Below are positions 28,855 to 38,794 of a stretch of 64,000 nt of DNA, in pieces. The notes below the pieces were generated by a model. That model was not told the origin of the DNA, ran no database searches, and saw only the letters and a program-made list of their open reading frames with translations. Numbering within the stretch: the first letter of the stretch is position 1; every line of letters starts with the position of its first letter. The stretch is from an uncultured Alphaproteobacteria bacterium. Lineage in GTDB: Bacteria > Pseudomonadota > Alphaproteobacteria > Rhizobiales > Aestuariivirgaceae. The stretch spans positions 1 through 64,000 of the forward strand of contig CALMZX010000104.1 of assembly GCA_937870685.1 (NCBI GenBank). The letters run 5' to 3'. Both the position numbers and the translations under genes were made by a program.

Positions 28855-29853
28855 ATGATCCGCTCCGGCATCGTGCTCGCAGGCACCATCGTCCTCGACA
28901 TCGTCCACATGATCGACAGTTGGCCGGATGAGGAGCAGATCGCCTTCATCCGCCAAACCATCGAGGCGCCCGGAGGTCCGCCCCACAACGCGGCGGCGGG
29001 GCTGGTGAAATTGGGCGCACCCTTTCCTGTCACCATGACCTGCCTGGTGGGCGATGACCCCGCCGCCGACACCTTCATCCGCATCGCAGGCGGCCTAGGC
29101 CTCGACACCTCCGGCGTGATCCGTGTGCCGGGTCAGACCACTGACGTCACCCATGTCATGACGTCGCGCGCCACCGGCAGGCGCACCTTCTTCTTCCGCC
29201 CCGGTGCCAACAGCACCATGACGGCGGAACAGATGCTGCCGCCCCATGCCCGGGGGAAAATTTTCTATCTCGGCTCGCCCGGCATCTCCACCTCGATGGA
29301 TGCCAGCGATGGCTGGCGCGCCGTGCTCCGCAACGCCCGTGCCCGCGGCTACAGGACGGCCATGGAACTGTGCCCGGTGCCGCGTGAACTGCAATGCGCC
29401 CAGACGCGGCCCTGCCTGCCGCTGCTCGACTATTTCATCATCAACGACACGGAAGCCGAAGCAGTGTCCGGCCTGCCTGTCACGGTGGACGGACGCCTCG
29501 ACATTCCCGCAGCGGAGCGCGCCTGCGCCGCCTTGCTGGACTTTGGCGTGCAAGAACTCGTCTGTATCCACCACCCCGACGGCGCACTGGCCATGCGCCG
29601 CTCCGGCGAAAGGGCCTTCGCGCCCTCCGTCAACGTCCCCAAATCCGAAATCGTCGGAACAGTGGGCGCAGGCGATGCCTTCTACGCCGGCATGCTCTTC
29701 GGCCTGCATGAGGACTGGCCGCTCGCCCAATGCCTCGCGCTGGCCAACGCCAGCGCCGCCACCTCCCTGCACAGCGCCACCACCTCGGCATCGATCAGGC
29801 CGTGGCGGGAATGCCTGGAGTATGCGAGTTCGCGTGGCCTTCGTCAGCCGTGA
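28855..29853 (+). CDS. PfkB-family carbohydrate kinase
   Basis: 332-aa ribokinase-fold sugar kinase. The ATG at 28855 has a purine-rich GGAGGGAGGGAG site just upstream. The sugar-binding PGGPPHNAAAGLVKLGA segment is near 40-55, and the ATP/catalytic VGTVGAGDAFYAGML with the base Asp is near 265-280. The substrate is not identifiable. The neighbouring aldolase-like protein suggests that the phosphorylated product is then cleaved. Confidence 0.9.
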   Translation: MIRSGIVLAGTIVLDIVHMIDSWPDEEQIAFIRQTIEAPGGPPHNAAAGLVKLGAPFPVTMTCLVGDDPAADTFIRIAGGLGLDTSGVIRVPGQTTDVTHVMTSRATGRRTFFFRPGANSTMTAEQMLPPHARGKIFYLGSPGISTSMDASDGWRAVLRNARARGYRTAMELCPVPRELQCAQTRPCLPLLDYFIINDTEAEAVSGLPVTVDGRLDIPAAERACAALLDFGVQELVCIHHPDGALAMRRSGERAFAPSVNVPKSEIVGTVGAGDAFYAGMLFGLHEDWPLAQCLALANASAATSLHSATTSASIRPWRECLEYASSRGLRQP

Positions 29854-29856
29854 CGG

Positions 29857-30249
29857 CTACTGCATCAGTCCCTCTGCCTGCAGCTCCTTGATCCGGTCAT
29901 TGGTCTTCTGGGCAAGGCACGCATTCACCAGCATCGGTTCCATGGAGCCGCCATGGGCCTCGAAACCCTGCCAAGCACATTCCGCGTCACGATAGGCGAG
30001 CCATGCGCGTTGGGAGGCCATCAGGGCATCAAGAAATTCCGTCTTGCCCGTCCCCTCGTCCGTGCTTTTCGCTTCGTCCCTGATCTCCGGCCAGATGCGG
30101 TTCAACTCTGCATCCGCCTTCTCGAAATCCAGCCCGGCACAGCGCGTCATGGTGGACTGGTCCATCTGGTTGGCGCAGTCCAGCGCATCCTGCGCGGCCG
30201 CCGCTGTATAGATGAAGACCATGAATGTGACTGACAAAACGGCGCGCAT
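29857..30249 (-). CDS. Secreted LprI-like protein (lysozyme inhibitor family)
   Basis: 130 aa from ATG 30249, chosen because GGGAGG lies 5-10 bases upstream; the ORF track begins 10 codons earlier. A Sec signal peptide (MRAVLSVTFMVFIYTAAAAQ) is followed by DCANQMDQSTMTRCAGLDFEKADAELNRIW and LMASQRAWLAYRDAECAWQGFEAHGGSMEPMLVNACLAQKTNDRI, the DUF1311/LprI pattern with its conserved cysteines. Lysozyme inhibition is shown for some relatives only. Confidence 0.85.
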   Translation of the reverse strand: MRAVLSVTFMVFIYTAAAAQDALDCANQMDQSTMTRCAGLDFEKADAELNRIWPEIRDEAKSTDEGTGKTEFLDALMASQRAWLAYRDAECAWQGFEAHGGSMEPMLVNACLAQKTNDRIKELQAEGLMQ

Positions 30250-30304
30250 GTGACCTCCCGGAAGTCGCCCCGAACGCATGATGCCACGCCGGTAGGCGCA
30301 CCGA

Positions 30305-30336
30305 AAGCAAAACGCGGGGCCATGTCTGACCCCGCG
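30305..30336 (-). terminator. Rho-independent terminator downstream of pnp
   Basis: On the minus strand: CGCGGGGUC, a 6-nt loop, GGCCCCGCG (9 bp with one G-U), then UUUUGCUUUC. It lies 28 bp past the pnp stop and would close the rimP-to-pnp operon before the LprI-like gene. Confidence 0.85.
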
Positions 30337-30364
30337 CTCGATGTTTTCAACTTTGTCGCGAAAC

Positions 30365-32518
30365 TCAGTCGCCGGTCTTCTCGTCGCCGCCTTCAGCGTC
30401 GCCCTGCTTGCGGCTCAGGTCTTCGCCGGTGGCCTGGTCGACCACCTTCATGGACAGGCGGATCTTGCCGCGGTTGTCCATGCCGAGGAACTTGACCTTG
30501 ACCATCTGGCCTTCCGAAACAACGTCGCCAACCTTGTTGACGCGCTGCGGAGCAAGCTCCGAGACGTGCACGAGGCCGTCGCGGGCCCCGAAGAAGTTCA
30601 CGAAGGCGCCGAATTCCATGATCTTCACGACCTTGCCTTCGTAGATCTCGCCCACTTCCGGTTCGGAGACGATGGACTTGATCCACTTCAGCGCCGCCGT
30701 GATCGCCGCACCCGACGAGGACGCCACCTTCACCGTGCCGTCGTCCTGGATGTCGATCTTGGCGCCGGTCTTTTCCACGATCTCGCGGATGACCTTGCCG
30801 CCGGTGCCGATCACTTCGCGGATCTTGTCGGTGGGGATCTTGATCTGCTCGATGCGCGGCGCATGTTCGCCAAGGCCGGCACGGGCCGAGGCCAGTGCTT
30901 CCGACATCTTGCCGAGGATGTGCAGGCGGCCTTCCTTGGCCTGGAACAGCGCCACCTTCATGATCTCTTCGGTGATGCCGGTGATCTTGATGTCCATCTG
31001 CAGCGAGGTCACGCCTTCCGACGTGCCCGCCACCTTGAAGTCCATGTCGCCGAGGTGGTCTTCGTCACCCAGGATGTCCGAGAGGACGGCGAAGCGGTCG
31101 CCTTCCTTGATCAGGCCCATGGCGATGCCGGCGCAGGGCGCCTTCATCGGCACGCCCGCATCCATGAGGGCGAGCGAGGAGCCGCACACCGTGGCCATGG
31201 AGGACGAACCGTTCGATTCGGTGATCTCGGAGACCACACGGATCGTGTAGGGGAAGTCTTCCGGCTTCGGCAGCAGCGGATTGATGGCGCGCCAGGCAAG
31301 TTTGCCATGGCCGATTTCACGGCGGCCCGTGGCCCCCATGCGGCCTACTTCACCCACCGAGAAGGGAGGGAAGTTGTAGTGCAGCATGAACTTGCCCTTG
31401 GTCAGGCCGTCGAGCGTGTCGATGTACTGTTCGTCTTCGCCGGTGCCGAGCGTGGTCACCACCAGCGCCTGCGTTTCACCACGGGTGAACAGGGCCGAGC
31501 CGTGGGTGCGCGGCAGGACCGAGGTTTCGGCGATGATGGCGCGCACCGTCTTGGTGTCGCGGCCATCGATGCGCTTGCCCGTGTCGAGGATGTTGTTGCG
31601 CACGATGTCGGCTTCAAGCTGCTTGAAGTTTTCACCGATCGCCTGCTCCGAGGGGGCGTTCGGGTCTTCCTTGTTGACCAGCGCTGCCTTCACCTTGTCC
31701 TTGGCGGCGGCAACGGCGTCCTGGCGCTCTTCCTTCTTGGCAATGGCATAGGCCTTGCGCAGGTCGGCTTCGGCCTGCTTCTTGACGGCGGCGTAGACGG
31801 CCGAGTGGTCCTTCGGCTGGAAGTCGCGCGGCTCGCGCGACGAGCGTTCGGCAAGGCGGATGATCGCCTCGATGATCGGCTGGAAGCCGCGGTGGCCGAA
31901 CATCACGGCTTCAAGCATGATGTCTTCGGAAAGTTCCTTGGCTTCCGATTCCACCATCAGCACCGCGTCCTGCGTGCCCGCGACCACGAGGTCGAGGGAG
32001 GAGAGCTTCTGCTGTTCGATCGTCGGGTTGAGCACGAACTGGCCATCGATGTAGCCGACGCGCGCCGCACCGACCGGGCCCATGAAGGGAATGCCGGAGA
32101 GCGTGAGGGCAGCCGACGAGGCGACAAGTGCCGCAATGTCGGTGTCGTTCTCAAGGTCGTAGGAGAGCACAGTAGCGATCACCTGGGTTTCCAGGCGGAA
32201 GCCATCCGGGAAGAGCGGGCGGATCGGGCGGTCGATGAGACGCGAGATCAGCGTTTCGCGTTCCGTCGGGCGGCCTTCACGCTTGAAGTAGCCGCCGGGA
32301 ATCTTGCCCGCGGCATAGGTCTTTTCCTGGTAGTTGACGGTGAGCGGGAAGAAATCAATTCCCGGCTTTTCGTTGCGCGCCGCAACGGCGGTGGCAAGAA
32401 CGGTGGTTTCACCGATGGTGACGAGCACGGCCCCGTCGGCCTGACGGGCAACGCGGCCCGTTTCCATGCGGAGCGGCTTGCCACCCCATTCGAGTTCTTC
32501 AACGTCGATGTTGAACAT
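30365..32518 (-). CDS. pnp: Polyribonucleotide nucleotidyltransferase (PNPase)
   Basis: Trimeric 3'-5' phosphorolytic exoribonuclease of RNA decay. 717 aa from ATG 32518 ([16 protein letters not shown]); the ORF track adds 16 residues. Two RNase PH domains (about 10-230 and 310-550) flank a helical domain. The second has the catalytic [19 protein letters not shown]. The C-terminus holds the KH domain ([29 protein letters not shown]) and the S1 domain ([20 protein letters not shown]). It follows rpsO, as in most bacteria, with a large palindromic repeat between them. Confidence 0.97.
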   Translation of the reverse strand: MFNIDVEELEWGGKPLRMETGRVARQADGAVLVTIGETTVLATAVAARNEKPGIDFFPLTVNYQEKTYAAGKIPGGYFKREGRPTERETLISRLIDRPIRPLFPDGFRLETQVIATVLSYDLENDTDIAALVASSAALTLSGIPFMGPVGAARVGYIDGQFVLNPTIEQQKLSSLDLVVAGTQDAVLMVESEAKELSEDIMLEAVMFGHRGFQPIIEAIIRLAERSSREPRDFQPKDHSAVYAAVKKQAEADLRKAYAIAKKEERQDAVAAAKDKVKAALVNKEDPNAPSEQAIGENFKQLEADIVRNNILDTGKRIDGRDTKTVRAIIAETSVLPRTHGSALFTRGETQALVVTTLGTGEDEQYIDTLDGLTKGKFMLHYNFPPFSVGEVGRMGATGRREIGHGKLAWRAINPLLPKPEDFPYTIRVVSEITESNGSSSMATVCGSSLALMDAGVPMKAPCAGIAMGLIKEGDRFAVLSDILGDEDHLGDMDFKVAGTSEGVTSLQMDIKITGITEEIMKVALFQAKEGRLHILGKMSEALASARAGLGEHAPRIEQIKIPTDKIREVIGTGGKVIREIVEKTGAKIDIQDDGTVKVASSSGAAITAALKWIKSIVSEPEVGEIYEGKVVKIMEFGAFVNFFGARDGLVHVSELAPQRVNKVGDVVSEGQMVKVKFLGMDNRGKIRLSMKVVDQATGEDLSRKQGDAEGGDEKTGD

Positions 32519-32672
32519 CGTCAGTCCTTTTCCATTGTCCTTCGCCGCCACTTTCGCACCGATCACTTGGACGGCATCCCCTTTGGACGTGCGTGAACCG
32601 GCCCTATTGCCGGTTTGCTTGTCGGGGACGCGGGCGGCTGTTCGGTGTCCGCCCGCTCATGCTTGGCATTCT

Positions 32673-32799
32673 TCTCCCTCCCCCTTGTGGGGAGGGCCGG
32701 GGTGGGGGTCGCGCTGATGTAACAGATCTGGCGACGGCAGGATGATCCGGCAGTGCCAGACCCCCACCCTTGCTCCCTCCCCACATGGAGGAGGGAAAG
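32673..32799. repeat. Long palindromic intergenic repeat, family A copy 1 (rpsO-pnp spacer)
   Basis: Two arms of about 40 bp in inverted orientation: CCCTCCCCCTTGTGGGGAGG...GGGGTGGGGGT on the left and ACCCCCACCCTTGCTCCCTC...GGAGGGAAA on the right, about 40 bp apart. Each arm also contains its own hairpin (CCCTCCCC/GGGGAGGG). The second copy at 57824-57947 lies in inverted orientation. In the rpsO-pnp transcript it would form very stable structure. Confidence 0.92.
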
Positions 32800-32804
32800 T
32801 CGTG

Positions 32805-33074
32805 TTACCTGCGGATTTCGAGCTTCTTGATGAGCGCCTGATAGCGCGCTTCATCCTTGCGCTTGAGATAGTCCAGAAGGCTGCGGCGGTTGCTCACCAT
32901 GCGCAGCAGGCCGCGGCGCGAATGGTTGTCCTTCTTGTGGGTCTTGAAGTGCTCAGTGAGGTAGTTGATGCGTTCCGTCAGGATCGCAACCTGCACCTCG
33001 GGCGAGCCCGTGTCGTTTGCCGTGGTGGCATTGTTCTTGATCAGAGCAGTCTTCTGCTCGGCAGTCATCGTCAT
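32805..33074 (-). CDS. rpsO: 30S ribosomal protein S15
   Basis: 89 aa, standard length. Contains [55 protein letters not shown], the S15 signature. It binds 16S rRNA early in 30S assembly and autoregulates in E. coli. The start may be either Met1 or Met3. It lies between truB (19 bp upstream) and the repeat before pnp. Confidence 0.98.
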   Translation of the reverse strand: MTMTAEQKTALIKNNATTANDTGSPEVQVAILTERINYLTEHFKTHKKDNHSRRGLLRMVSNRRSLLDYLKRKDEARYQALIKKLEIRR

Positions 33075-33093
33075 CGTGCATCTCCACTGGAGT

Positions 33094-34056
33094 CTAGAGG
33101 TTGAACAAACGTCTGGGCTTCAGCACACCGTTTTCGATGGAACCGAGCCCCAGGGGCCTGCCATCATGGCGCACCAAAACCACCTCCGCCGCCAAGGGAG
33201 CATTCCCTTGCAACATAACCGTCTGGCCATGTCTGAGGCGCTGCGCATCCGGGTCCATCAGATCCAGCGCCGGGATGCCGTCCAGCACGCTCTCGATGGG
33301 GCGAAGGATGCCGCTGAGGCTGTTTTCGCTGGCGGGGCTATGGACCATTTCCGTGAGCTTTTCCAGCGAAATCATGTCCGCCGCACGGAACGGGCCAACC
33401 GCCAGCCGCCTGAGCATCACCACATGGCCAAGCCAGCCCAGCGCCCGCCCCAAGTCACGGGCAATGGAGCGCACATAGGTGCCCTTGCCGCACACCACCT
33501 CGAAGGTCGTCTGCGATGGCGTGGGCCAGTCGATCACCGTGAGATTGTCGATCTGCACCGTGCGGGCATCAAGCGCCACCTCTTCGCCCGCCCGCGCCAG
33601 GTCATAGGCCCGTTCCCCGTCGACCTTGATGGCGGAATAGGCGGGCGGTCTCTGCTGCACCGCACCATGAAATGACAGTAAGGCCGCCGACACATTTTGC
33701 CGCATTGCAGCAAAACTCATGCTGCGCGGTAAAACATTGTTTTCATTGCTGCTAACGAAGTAGTTCGATGTCGCAACTATTTTTCCTTCGAGATCATCTG
33801 TACTGGTTTCGCTGCCCCATTGCACGGTGAACTGATAGGTTTTCATGCCGTCCATCGCCCATTGGATCGTCTTGGTGGCCTCGCCCAAGGCGATCGGCAA
33901 CAAACCGGAGGCCAGCGGGTCCAATGTCCCCCCATGCCCAGCCTTTTCGGCATTCACCAGCCAGCGGACTTTGCCCAAGGCCTGAGTTGAGGTCAAACCC
34001 AACGGCTTGTCCAGCACGATCCAGCCATGCAGTTGATTGCGTTGGCGTTTCGCCAC
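33094..34056 (-). CDS. truB: tRNA pseudouridine(55) synthase
   Basis: Makes pseudouridine 55 in the T loop of tRNAs. 320 aa. N-terminal [17 protein letters not shown], catalytic Asp in [23 protein letters not shown] (about 41-63), then [10 protein letters not shown] and the second signature [17 protein letters not shown]. Between them, [23 protein letters not shown] is longer than usual for alphaproteobacterial TruB and is encoded by a patch (about 33660-33840) of roughly 47% GC by hand count. It abuts rbfA with no spacer. Confidence 0.96.
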   Translation of the reverse strand: MAKRQRNQLHGWIVLDKPLGLTSTQALGKVRWLVNAEKAGHGGTLDPLASGLLPIALGEATKTIQWAMDGMKTYQFTVQWGSETSTDDLEGKIVATSNYFVSSNENNVLPRSMSFAAMRQNVSAALLSFHGAVQQRPPAYSAIKVDGERAYDLARAGEEVALDARTVQIDNLTVIDWPTPSQTTFEVVCGKGTYVRSIARDLGRALGWLGHVVMLRRLAVGPFRAADMISLEKLTEMVHSPASENSLSGILRPIESVLDGIPALDLMDPDAQRLRHGQTVMLQGNAPLAAEVVLVRHDGRPLGLGSIENGVLKPRRLFNL

Positions 34057-34443
34057 TCAATCGTCTTTCTTGAGATCCTGCGCCACATGCGGGGAATGCA
34101 GGATGTCATCAATCTTGGAAGCGTAATCCAGCGCAGTATCGATCCGAAACCGAAGTTGCGGCATAAATTTCATGTCCAGTTTCGGTGCCAGCAGCCCGCG
34201 CATGTAGTTCTGGTTCCGGGTGCAGGCGTGCAGAACCTTCTTTTCCTGACCCATCACGAGCGGGCGCACGAAGGCCGTGGCGATTTTCAGGTCTGGCGAC
34301 ATCTGCACCTCGACCACGCTGAACTTCAGCCGCTCCAACTCCGGGTCGCCAGTTTCGCCGCGCATGAAAATGTCCGCCAGCCCATGGCGGATCAGTTCTC
34401 CGGCGCGAAGCATGCGTTGCGAGGGGGCAGAGGAATGGCTCAT
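34057..34443 (-). CDS. rbfA: Ribosome-binding factor A
   Basis: 128 aa from ATG 34443; the ORF track uses a GTG ten codons earlier. A single type II KH fold: RMLRAGELIRHGLADIF...SVVEVQMSPDLKIATAFVRPL...LLAPKLDMKFMPQLRFRIDTALDYASKID. RbfA matures the 5' end of 16S rRNA in the 30S subunit. Immediately followed by truB. Upstream Shine-Dalgarno is weak (ACCGGA). Confidence 0.95.
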   Translation of the reverse strand: MSHSSAPSQRMLRAGELIRHGLADIFMRGETGDPELERLKFSVVEVQMSPDLKIATAFVRPLVMGQEKKVLHACTRNQNYMRGLLAPKLDMKFMPQLRFRIDTALDYASKIDDILHSPHVAQDLKKDD

Positions 34444-34495
34444 GAAAAATCCGGTGTCATCGTTGGGAAGCACTTAGGGCCATTGGGCGGCCGGT

Positions 34496-35086
34496 TCAAC
34501 CCTGTGCGGCCGCAAGCCCGATGAGTTTGTCCGCCGCCACGCGGGCGAACAGCGTGTCCATGAGAAAGGCCTTGTCCTGAGGCGAGGCAAAGCCCCGTTC
34601 CGGAATGTGCAGCACAAAGAGCTTGAAGCGGATCAGGACCAGTCCCTGCTGTTCCGTGACCTCGTCCATGCCGTCATAGGTGATCGCATGGCTGATGCTC
34701 GGCGTGGCCCAGGCGATGCGGTCAGGAAAGCAGGTCACGACAACATCTTCGGTGTCGGCCTCCCGGGCCAGGCCCTCAAGGAAACGTTGCTGGCCCTTCC
34801 ACAGGCGGAAATTGATCCAGAGTGCCGCCACGATGCCCAGAAGAAAGGCCAACGAGGCGGTCATCACCGGCCGGCTCCATCCCTCAGGCCAATAGGGTGC
34901 CGCCAAGGCCCACCCCGCACCGATGGCAAGTCCCAGCGCCAGCAGGCCGCGCTTGCCCCACCGGGTTCCGATCTGGAGTGCGGGCGGCGTGAAGGCATTC
35001 GGCGCCCGCCGCACCTCGTCCGGGGTCGAATGGAAGCGCGCCACGACGCGGCCCTGGGCGGGAATGTCAATTCGATTGGACATCAA
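34496..35086 (-). CDS. YcxB-like membrane protein
   Basis: 196 aa; Met2 is an equally good start. Two transmembrane helices (GLLALGLAIGAGWALAAPYW and PVMTASLAFLLGIVAALWINF, about 48-95) are followed by a cytoplasmic beta domain with DRIAWATPSISHAITYDGMDEVTEQQGLVLIRFKLFVLHIPERGF, which matches the YcxB-like family. Function unknown. Its place between infB and rbfA interrupts the usual operon order. Confidence 0.75.
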   Translation of the reverse strand: MMSNRIDIPAQGRVVARFHSTPDEVRRAPNAFTPPALQIGTRWGKRGLLALGLAIGAGWALAAPYWPEGWSRPVMTASLAFLLGIVAALWINFRLWKGQQRFLEGLAREADTEDVVVTCFPDRIAWATPSISHAITYDGMDEVTEQQGLVLIRFKLFVLHIPERGFASPQDKAFLMDTLFARVAADKLIGLAAAQG

Positions 35087-35152
35087 CCGTCAAATTCCAA
35101 AAACATTGCGACAAAACTCATCATCAAAAAATGGCAAACTGGGTCGCGACCA

Positions 35153-35560
35153 TCAATGCTCCGGCTTGGTCTTGCCGTGAAGCCATCTTGCTGACCAACC
35201 CAGCATGACAGAAATCAGGGTCAGCAAGACCACGCCCAGGATGCCACCCGCCACTGTCGCGCAGCCCTCTTGAATCGAAGCCCGATACAAAGAAGCGTTG
35301 TTGAAGAACAATTCATATGCCCCCGACGCGGCATACAGAAGCAACAGAGCGGCCAACCCCAGATATACCTGCCAGACGCGAAAATGCCAGCAAACCACCA
35401 ACCACGCTAACAAAACCAAGGGGATGAGTACCATCCAAGTTGACAAGGGAACATCTTCGCTCTTGTCACACACCTCAGCCAGAGCAGGTGACGTACTCAC
35501 CACCAAAACAAAAAGGGCAGCCGCACCGCGGCTGCCCTGGATCCTGTTCACAAAGCGCAT
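35153..35560 (-). CDS. Unrecognised multi-pass membrane protein
   Basis: 135 aa from ATG 35560, with TGAGG 5 nt upstream that overlaps the infB stop codon; the ORF-track start lies inside infB. A signal-like N-terminus (GAAALFVLVVSTSPALAEVCDKS) is followed by three hydrophobic helices (STWMVLIPLVLLAWLVVCW, VYLGLAALLLLYAASGAY, VAGGILGVVLLTLISVMLGW). I recognise no family. Its base composition is visibly less GC-rich than infB. It is probably co-translated from the infB transcript. Confidence 0.65.
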   Translation of the reverse strand: MRFVNRIQGSRGAAALFVLVVSTSPALAEVCDKSEDVPLSTWMVLIPLVLLAWLVVCWHFRVWQVYLGLAALLLLYAASGAYELFFNNASLYRASIQEGCATVAGGILGVVLLTLISVMLGWSARWLHGKTKPEH

Positions 35561-35565
35561 CCGCC

Positions 35566-38175
35566 TCACCCCAGCGTGCGCGCCACCTTCTCCACGCGGA
35601 AGCATTCGATGACGTCGTCCTTGCGCATGTCCTGGTAGTTCTCGAAGGCCATGCCGCATTCCTGGCCGCCCACCACTTCCTTGACTTCGTCCTTGAAGCG
35701 CTTGAGCGTGGAGAGCGTGCCTTCGTGGATGACCACGTTGTCGCGGATGAGACGCACCTTGGCGCCGCGTTCCACCTTGCCCTCGGTGACCATGCAGCCC
35801 GCCACCTTGCCCACCTTGGTGATGTTGAACACCTCGAGGATGCGGGCATTGCCGATGAAGGTTTCGCGCAGTTCCGGCGCCAGCTTGCCGCTCATCGCCG
35901 CCTTGATGTCATCCACCAGGTCATAGATGATGTTGTAGTAGCGGATTTCGATGCCCTGCTGCTGTGCCGCGTCCCGCGCCTGCCCGTTGGCACGCACGTT
36001 GAAGCCCAGCACCACGGCGCCAGAGGCCGCGGCAAGCGAAATGTCGCTCTCGGAAATGCCGCCCACCGCGTAGTGCACCACGCGGCTGCGGATTTCCTCG
36101 TTGCCGATCTTTTCCAGAGCCTGCACGATCGCTTCCGCCGAGCCCTGCACGTCAGCCTTGACCAGGATCGGGAATTCCTTGCGGCCCGACTGGTTGATCT
36201 GGCTCATCATGGTTTCGAGCGAAGCACGCGCCGCACCCGCACCACGCTTGTCGCGGCGTTCGCGTTCACGGTAGTCGGTGATCTCGCGGGCACGCGCTTC
36301 ATTGGGCACCACGTCAAAGCGGTCGCCCGCTTCCGGCGCCGAGTTGAGACCCAGCACTTCCACCGGCACGGAAGGTCCGGCCGTCTTCAGGTGTTCGCCC
36401 TTTTCGTTGACCAGTGCGCGCACGCGGCCCCAGGCCGAGCCGGCGACGAAAATGTCACCATGCTTCAGCGTACCGCGCTGCACCAGCACCGTCGCCACGG
36501 GTCCGCGGCCCTTGTCGAGCTGCGCTTCGATGACAAGGCCGGAAGCCTCACGGTCCGGATTGGCCTTGAGGTCCAGCACTTCGGCCTGCAGCAGGATGGT
36601 CTCCAGCAGCTTGTCGAGGTTCAGGCCCTTGAGCGCCGAAACTTCCACATCAAGGATGTCGCCGCCCATGCTTTCCACCACGAGGTCGTGCTGGAGCAGG
36701 TCGGTGCGCACCCGCGTCGGGTTGACGTTGGGCTTGTCGATCTTGTTGATGGCAACGATGATCGGAACGCCCGCCGCCTTGGCGTGATTGATGGATTCGA
36801 CCGTCTGCGGCATCACGCCGTCATCGGCGGCAACCACAAGGATGGCGATGTCGGTGGCCTTGGCGCCACGCGCGCGCATGGAGGTGAAGGCCTCGTGGCC
36901 GGGCGTGTCGATGAAGGTGATCACACCCCTGGGCGTGTTCACCTGATAGGCGCCGATGTGCTGGGTGATGCCGCCTGCTTCACCCGAAACCACGTTGGTC
37001 TTGCGGATGGCGTCAAGCAGCGAGGTCTTGCCGTGATCGACGTGGCCCATGATGGTGACCACGGGCGGACGCGGCTTGAGGGCATCGGGTGCGTCGTTGT
37101 CGGCATCGAGGCCTTCGACGACGTCGGAGGCCGACACGCGCTTCACCTTGTGGCCCATTTCCTCGGCGATGATCTGCGCCGTATCGGCGTCGATCACGTC
37201 GTTGATGGTGTGCATCTGGCCCTGCTTCATCAGCAGCTTGATGATGTCCACCGCGCGTTCGGCCATGCGGTTCGACAGTTCCTGGATGGTGATCGCTTCC
37301 GGAATGATGATCTCGCGCGACATCTTTTCCGTCGGCATCTGGAAGCCGTGCGACTTGTTCTTCAGGCGCTCGGTGCGGCGGCGGAAAGCGGCCACCGAAC
37401 GGCCGCGCGCCGTCTCGTCCTCGTCCATGGCGTTGGACACCGTCAGGCGGCCACGCATTTCCTTCTTGGCAATGTCGGCCTTGGTGCGCGTCGGCGCAGC
37501 GGCAGGCTTGGAGACAACCTTTGCCGCGGGGCTTGCCGGGCGGAAGGAGGTGGACGGACGCGGACCGCCCGACGACGGGCGGCGGCGGCTGCCGTCATCC
37601 TGTTCTTCCTCATCACGTGCCGGTGCCTTGGGGGAGAGCTTCTTGGCGGCTTCCTCGGCCTTGCGGCGGCCCTGCTCCTCCGCCTGGTGGCGGGCATCGT
37701 CCTCGGCCTTGCGCTTGGCGGCGGCTTCGCGCTCGACGCGGTCGCGTTCGTCCTGCACCTTGCGGCGCACAAGTTCTTCTTCCTGGCGCTTGCGCTCGTC
37801 AGCCTCGCGCAGGCGGGCATCGGCCAGCGCGCGTTCGCGCGCCTCGCGCTCGTCATTCGTCAGTGTGCGGAGCACAACGCCGGAACGGTTCGGCGGCGGC
37901 GGCGAGGGCCGCTGCGTGGTCGAAGGCGGAGCCACCTGTGTCTGCTGGCTGGCAACACGCGGCTGGGCCTGGAAGGCCTGTTTTGCCTCCGGCGCGGCGG
38001 CAGGCTTGTCATCACCGAAACGCTTGCGCTTGGTCTCCACCACAACCGTCTTGGTGCGGCCGTGGGAGAAGCTCTGCTTGACGCGTGACTGTTCCACCGC
38101 AGGGCGCTTCAGCGTCAGCGTGCCACCGGGCCTGGAACCACCGGTCTTGTCCTTGTTGTCCGTCGTATCGTTCAT
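35566..38175 (-). CDS. infB: Translation initiation factor IF-2
   Basis: 869-aa GTPase that places fMet-tRNA on the 30S subunit. The N-terminal 270 residues are low complexity: Pro/Ala-rich, then a long Arg/Glu coiled segment ([21 protein letters not shown]...). The IF2_N fold follows, then the G domain with [23 protein letters not shown] and NKIDKP, and domains II-IV. Start codon and ylxR stop overlap (ATGA). In the classic nusA-infB operon. Confidence 0.97.
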   Translation of the reverse strand: MNDTTDNKDKTGGSRPGGTLTLKRPAVEQSRVKQSFSHGRTKTVVVETKRKRFGDDKPAAAPEAKQAFQAQPRVASQQTQVAPPSTTQRPSPPPPNRSGVVLRTLTNDEREARERALADARLREADERKRQEEELVRRKVQDERDRVEREAAAKRKAEDDARHQAEEQGRRKAEEAAKKLSPKAPARDEEEQDDGSRRRPSSGGPRPSTSFRPASPAAKVVSKPAAAPTRTKADIAKKEMRGRLTVSNAMDEDETARGRSVAAFRRRTERLKNKSHGFQMPTEKMSREIIIPEAITIQELSNRMAERAVDIIKLLMKQGQMHTINDVIDADTAQIIAEEMGHKVKRVSASDVVEGLDADNDAPDALKPRPPVVTIMGHVDHGKTSLLDAIRKTNVVSGEAGGITQHIGAYQVNTPRGVITFIDTPGHEAFTSMRARGAKATDIAILVVAADDGVMPQTVESINHAKAAGVPIIVAINKIDKPNVNPTRVRTDLLQHDLVVESMGGDILDVEVSALKGLNLDKLLETILLQAEVLDLKANPDREASGLVIEAQLDKGRGPVATVLVQRGTLKHGDIFVAGSAWGRVRALVNEKGEHLKTAGPSVPVEVLGLNSAPEAGDRFDVVPNEARAREITDYRERERRDKRGAGAARASLETMMSQINQSGRKEFPILVKADVQGSAEAIVQALEKIGNEEIRSRVVHYAVGGISESDISLAAASGAVVLGFNVRANGQARDAAQQQGIEIRYYNIIYDLVDDIKAAMSGKLAPELRETFIGNARILEVFNITKVGKVAGCMVTEGKVERGAKVRLIRDNVVIHEGTLSTLKRFKDEVKEVVGGQECGMAFENYQDMRKDDVIECFRVEKVARTLG

Positions 38176-38765
38176 GTCTCGTCTTCTGACCCAACTGCCC
38201 TAAAAGCGTAACCCTCGTAACGCGACAATCGCGTCACATGAAACAACAGCCGCTCTGCCAACCCGCCGTCAGCCACGGCAGCGTGTACCACATTTGTGCG
38301 GCCAAAAGCCAAATCCAAATCATCCGGCGTCATGAAACCGCAGATCAGCGTCCGCGGGCCTGCCAGCCGGTCCAGTTTGCCGCCGTCACCTGCCGAGCCA
38401 GCCGCATGGAACAGCAGCCGCACCGGCCCCCGCCGCAGGGCCTCTTCCACCTTGGTGAAGCCGGACAATGCCTCCCCGGCCTTCCGGGCCAGCGAGAGAT
38501 GCGATGTCACCTGCCCCCGGAGCAGCTTTCCCACCCCGTCAGCAAGTTCGGGGCCTGCCTTGCTTGGGGCCTTGAAGCCCCGTGCAAACAACCCCTTGGC
38601 GGCGGCCTCCGCCACCGTGTCCCTGGCGAGGGAAACCCAGACCCCCCGGCCCGGCAGCTTGCGCGCCAGATCCGGCACCACCTCGCCTTCGGGCGAGCGG
38701 ACAAAGCGCAGGAGATCTGCCTCATCCATGACCTTGCGGGTCACGATGCACATGCGCTCCGGCAT
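38172..38765 (-). CDS. YlxR/DUF448 RNA-binding protein with C-terminal L7Ae-like domain
   Basis: 197 aa. The N-terminal YlxR domain (about 1-80) has [42 protein letters not shown], including the GRG motif. The C-terminal part (about 90-185, [45 protein letters not shown]) resembles the L7Ae/YlxQ RNA-binding fold. This fusion is usual in alphaproteobacteria, between nusA and infB. Confidence 0.92.
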   Translation of the reverse strand: MPERMCIVTRKVMDEADLLRFVRSPEGEVVPDLARKLPGRGVWVSLARDTVAEAAAKGLFARGFKAPSKAGPELADGVGKLLRGQVTSHLSLARKAGEALSGFTKVEEALRRGPVRLLFHAAGSAGDGGKLDRLAGPRTLICGFMTPDDLDLAFGRTNVVHAAVADGGLAERLLFHVTRLSRYEGYAFRAVGSEDET

Positions 38766-38794
38766 GTCGTCCTCGTCCGTGGCTGCGGCTGTGC

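Noticed and set aside
30341-32596. 751-codon plus-strand ORF antisense to pnp
   Set aside because: pnp has every domain in order. The antisense product is low-complexity His/Arg/Asp sequence.
35440-38088. 882-codon plus-strand ORF antisense to infB
   Set aside because: infB is intact on the other strand. The antisense frame arises from the third-position GC bias.
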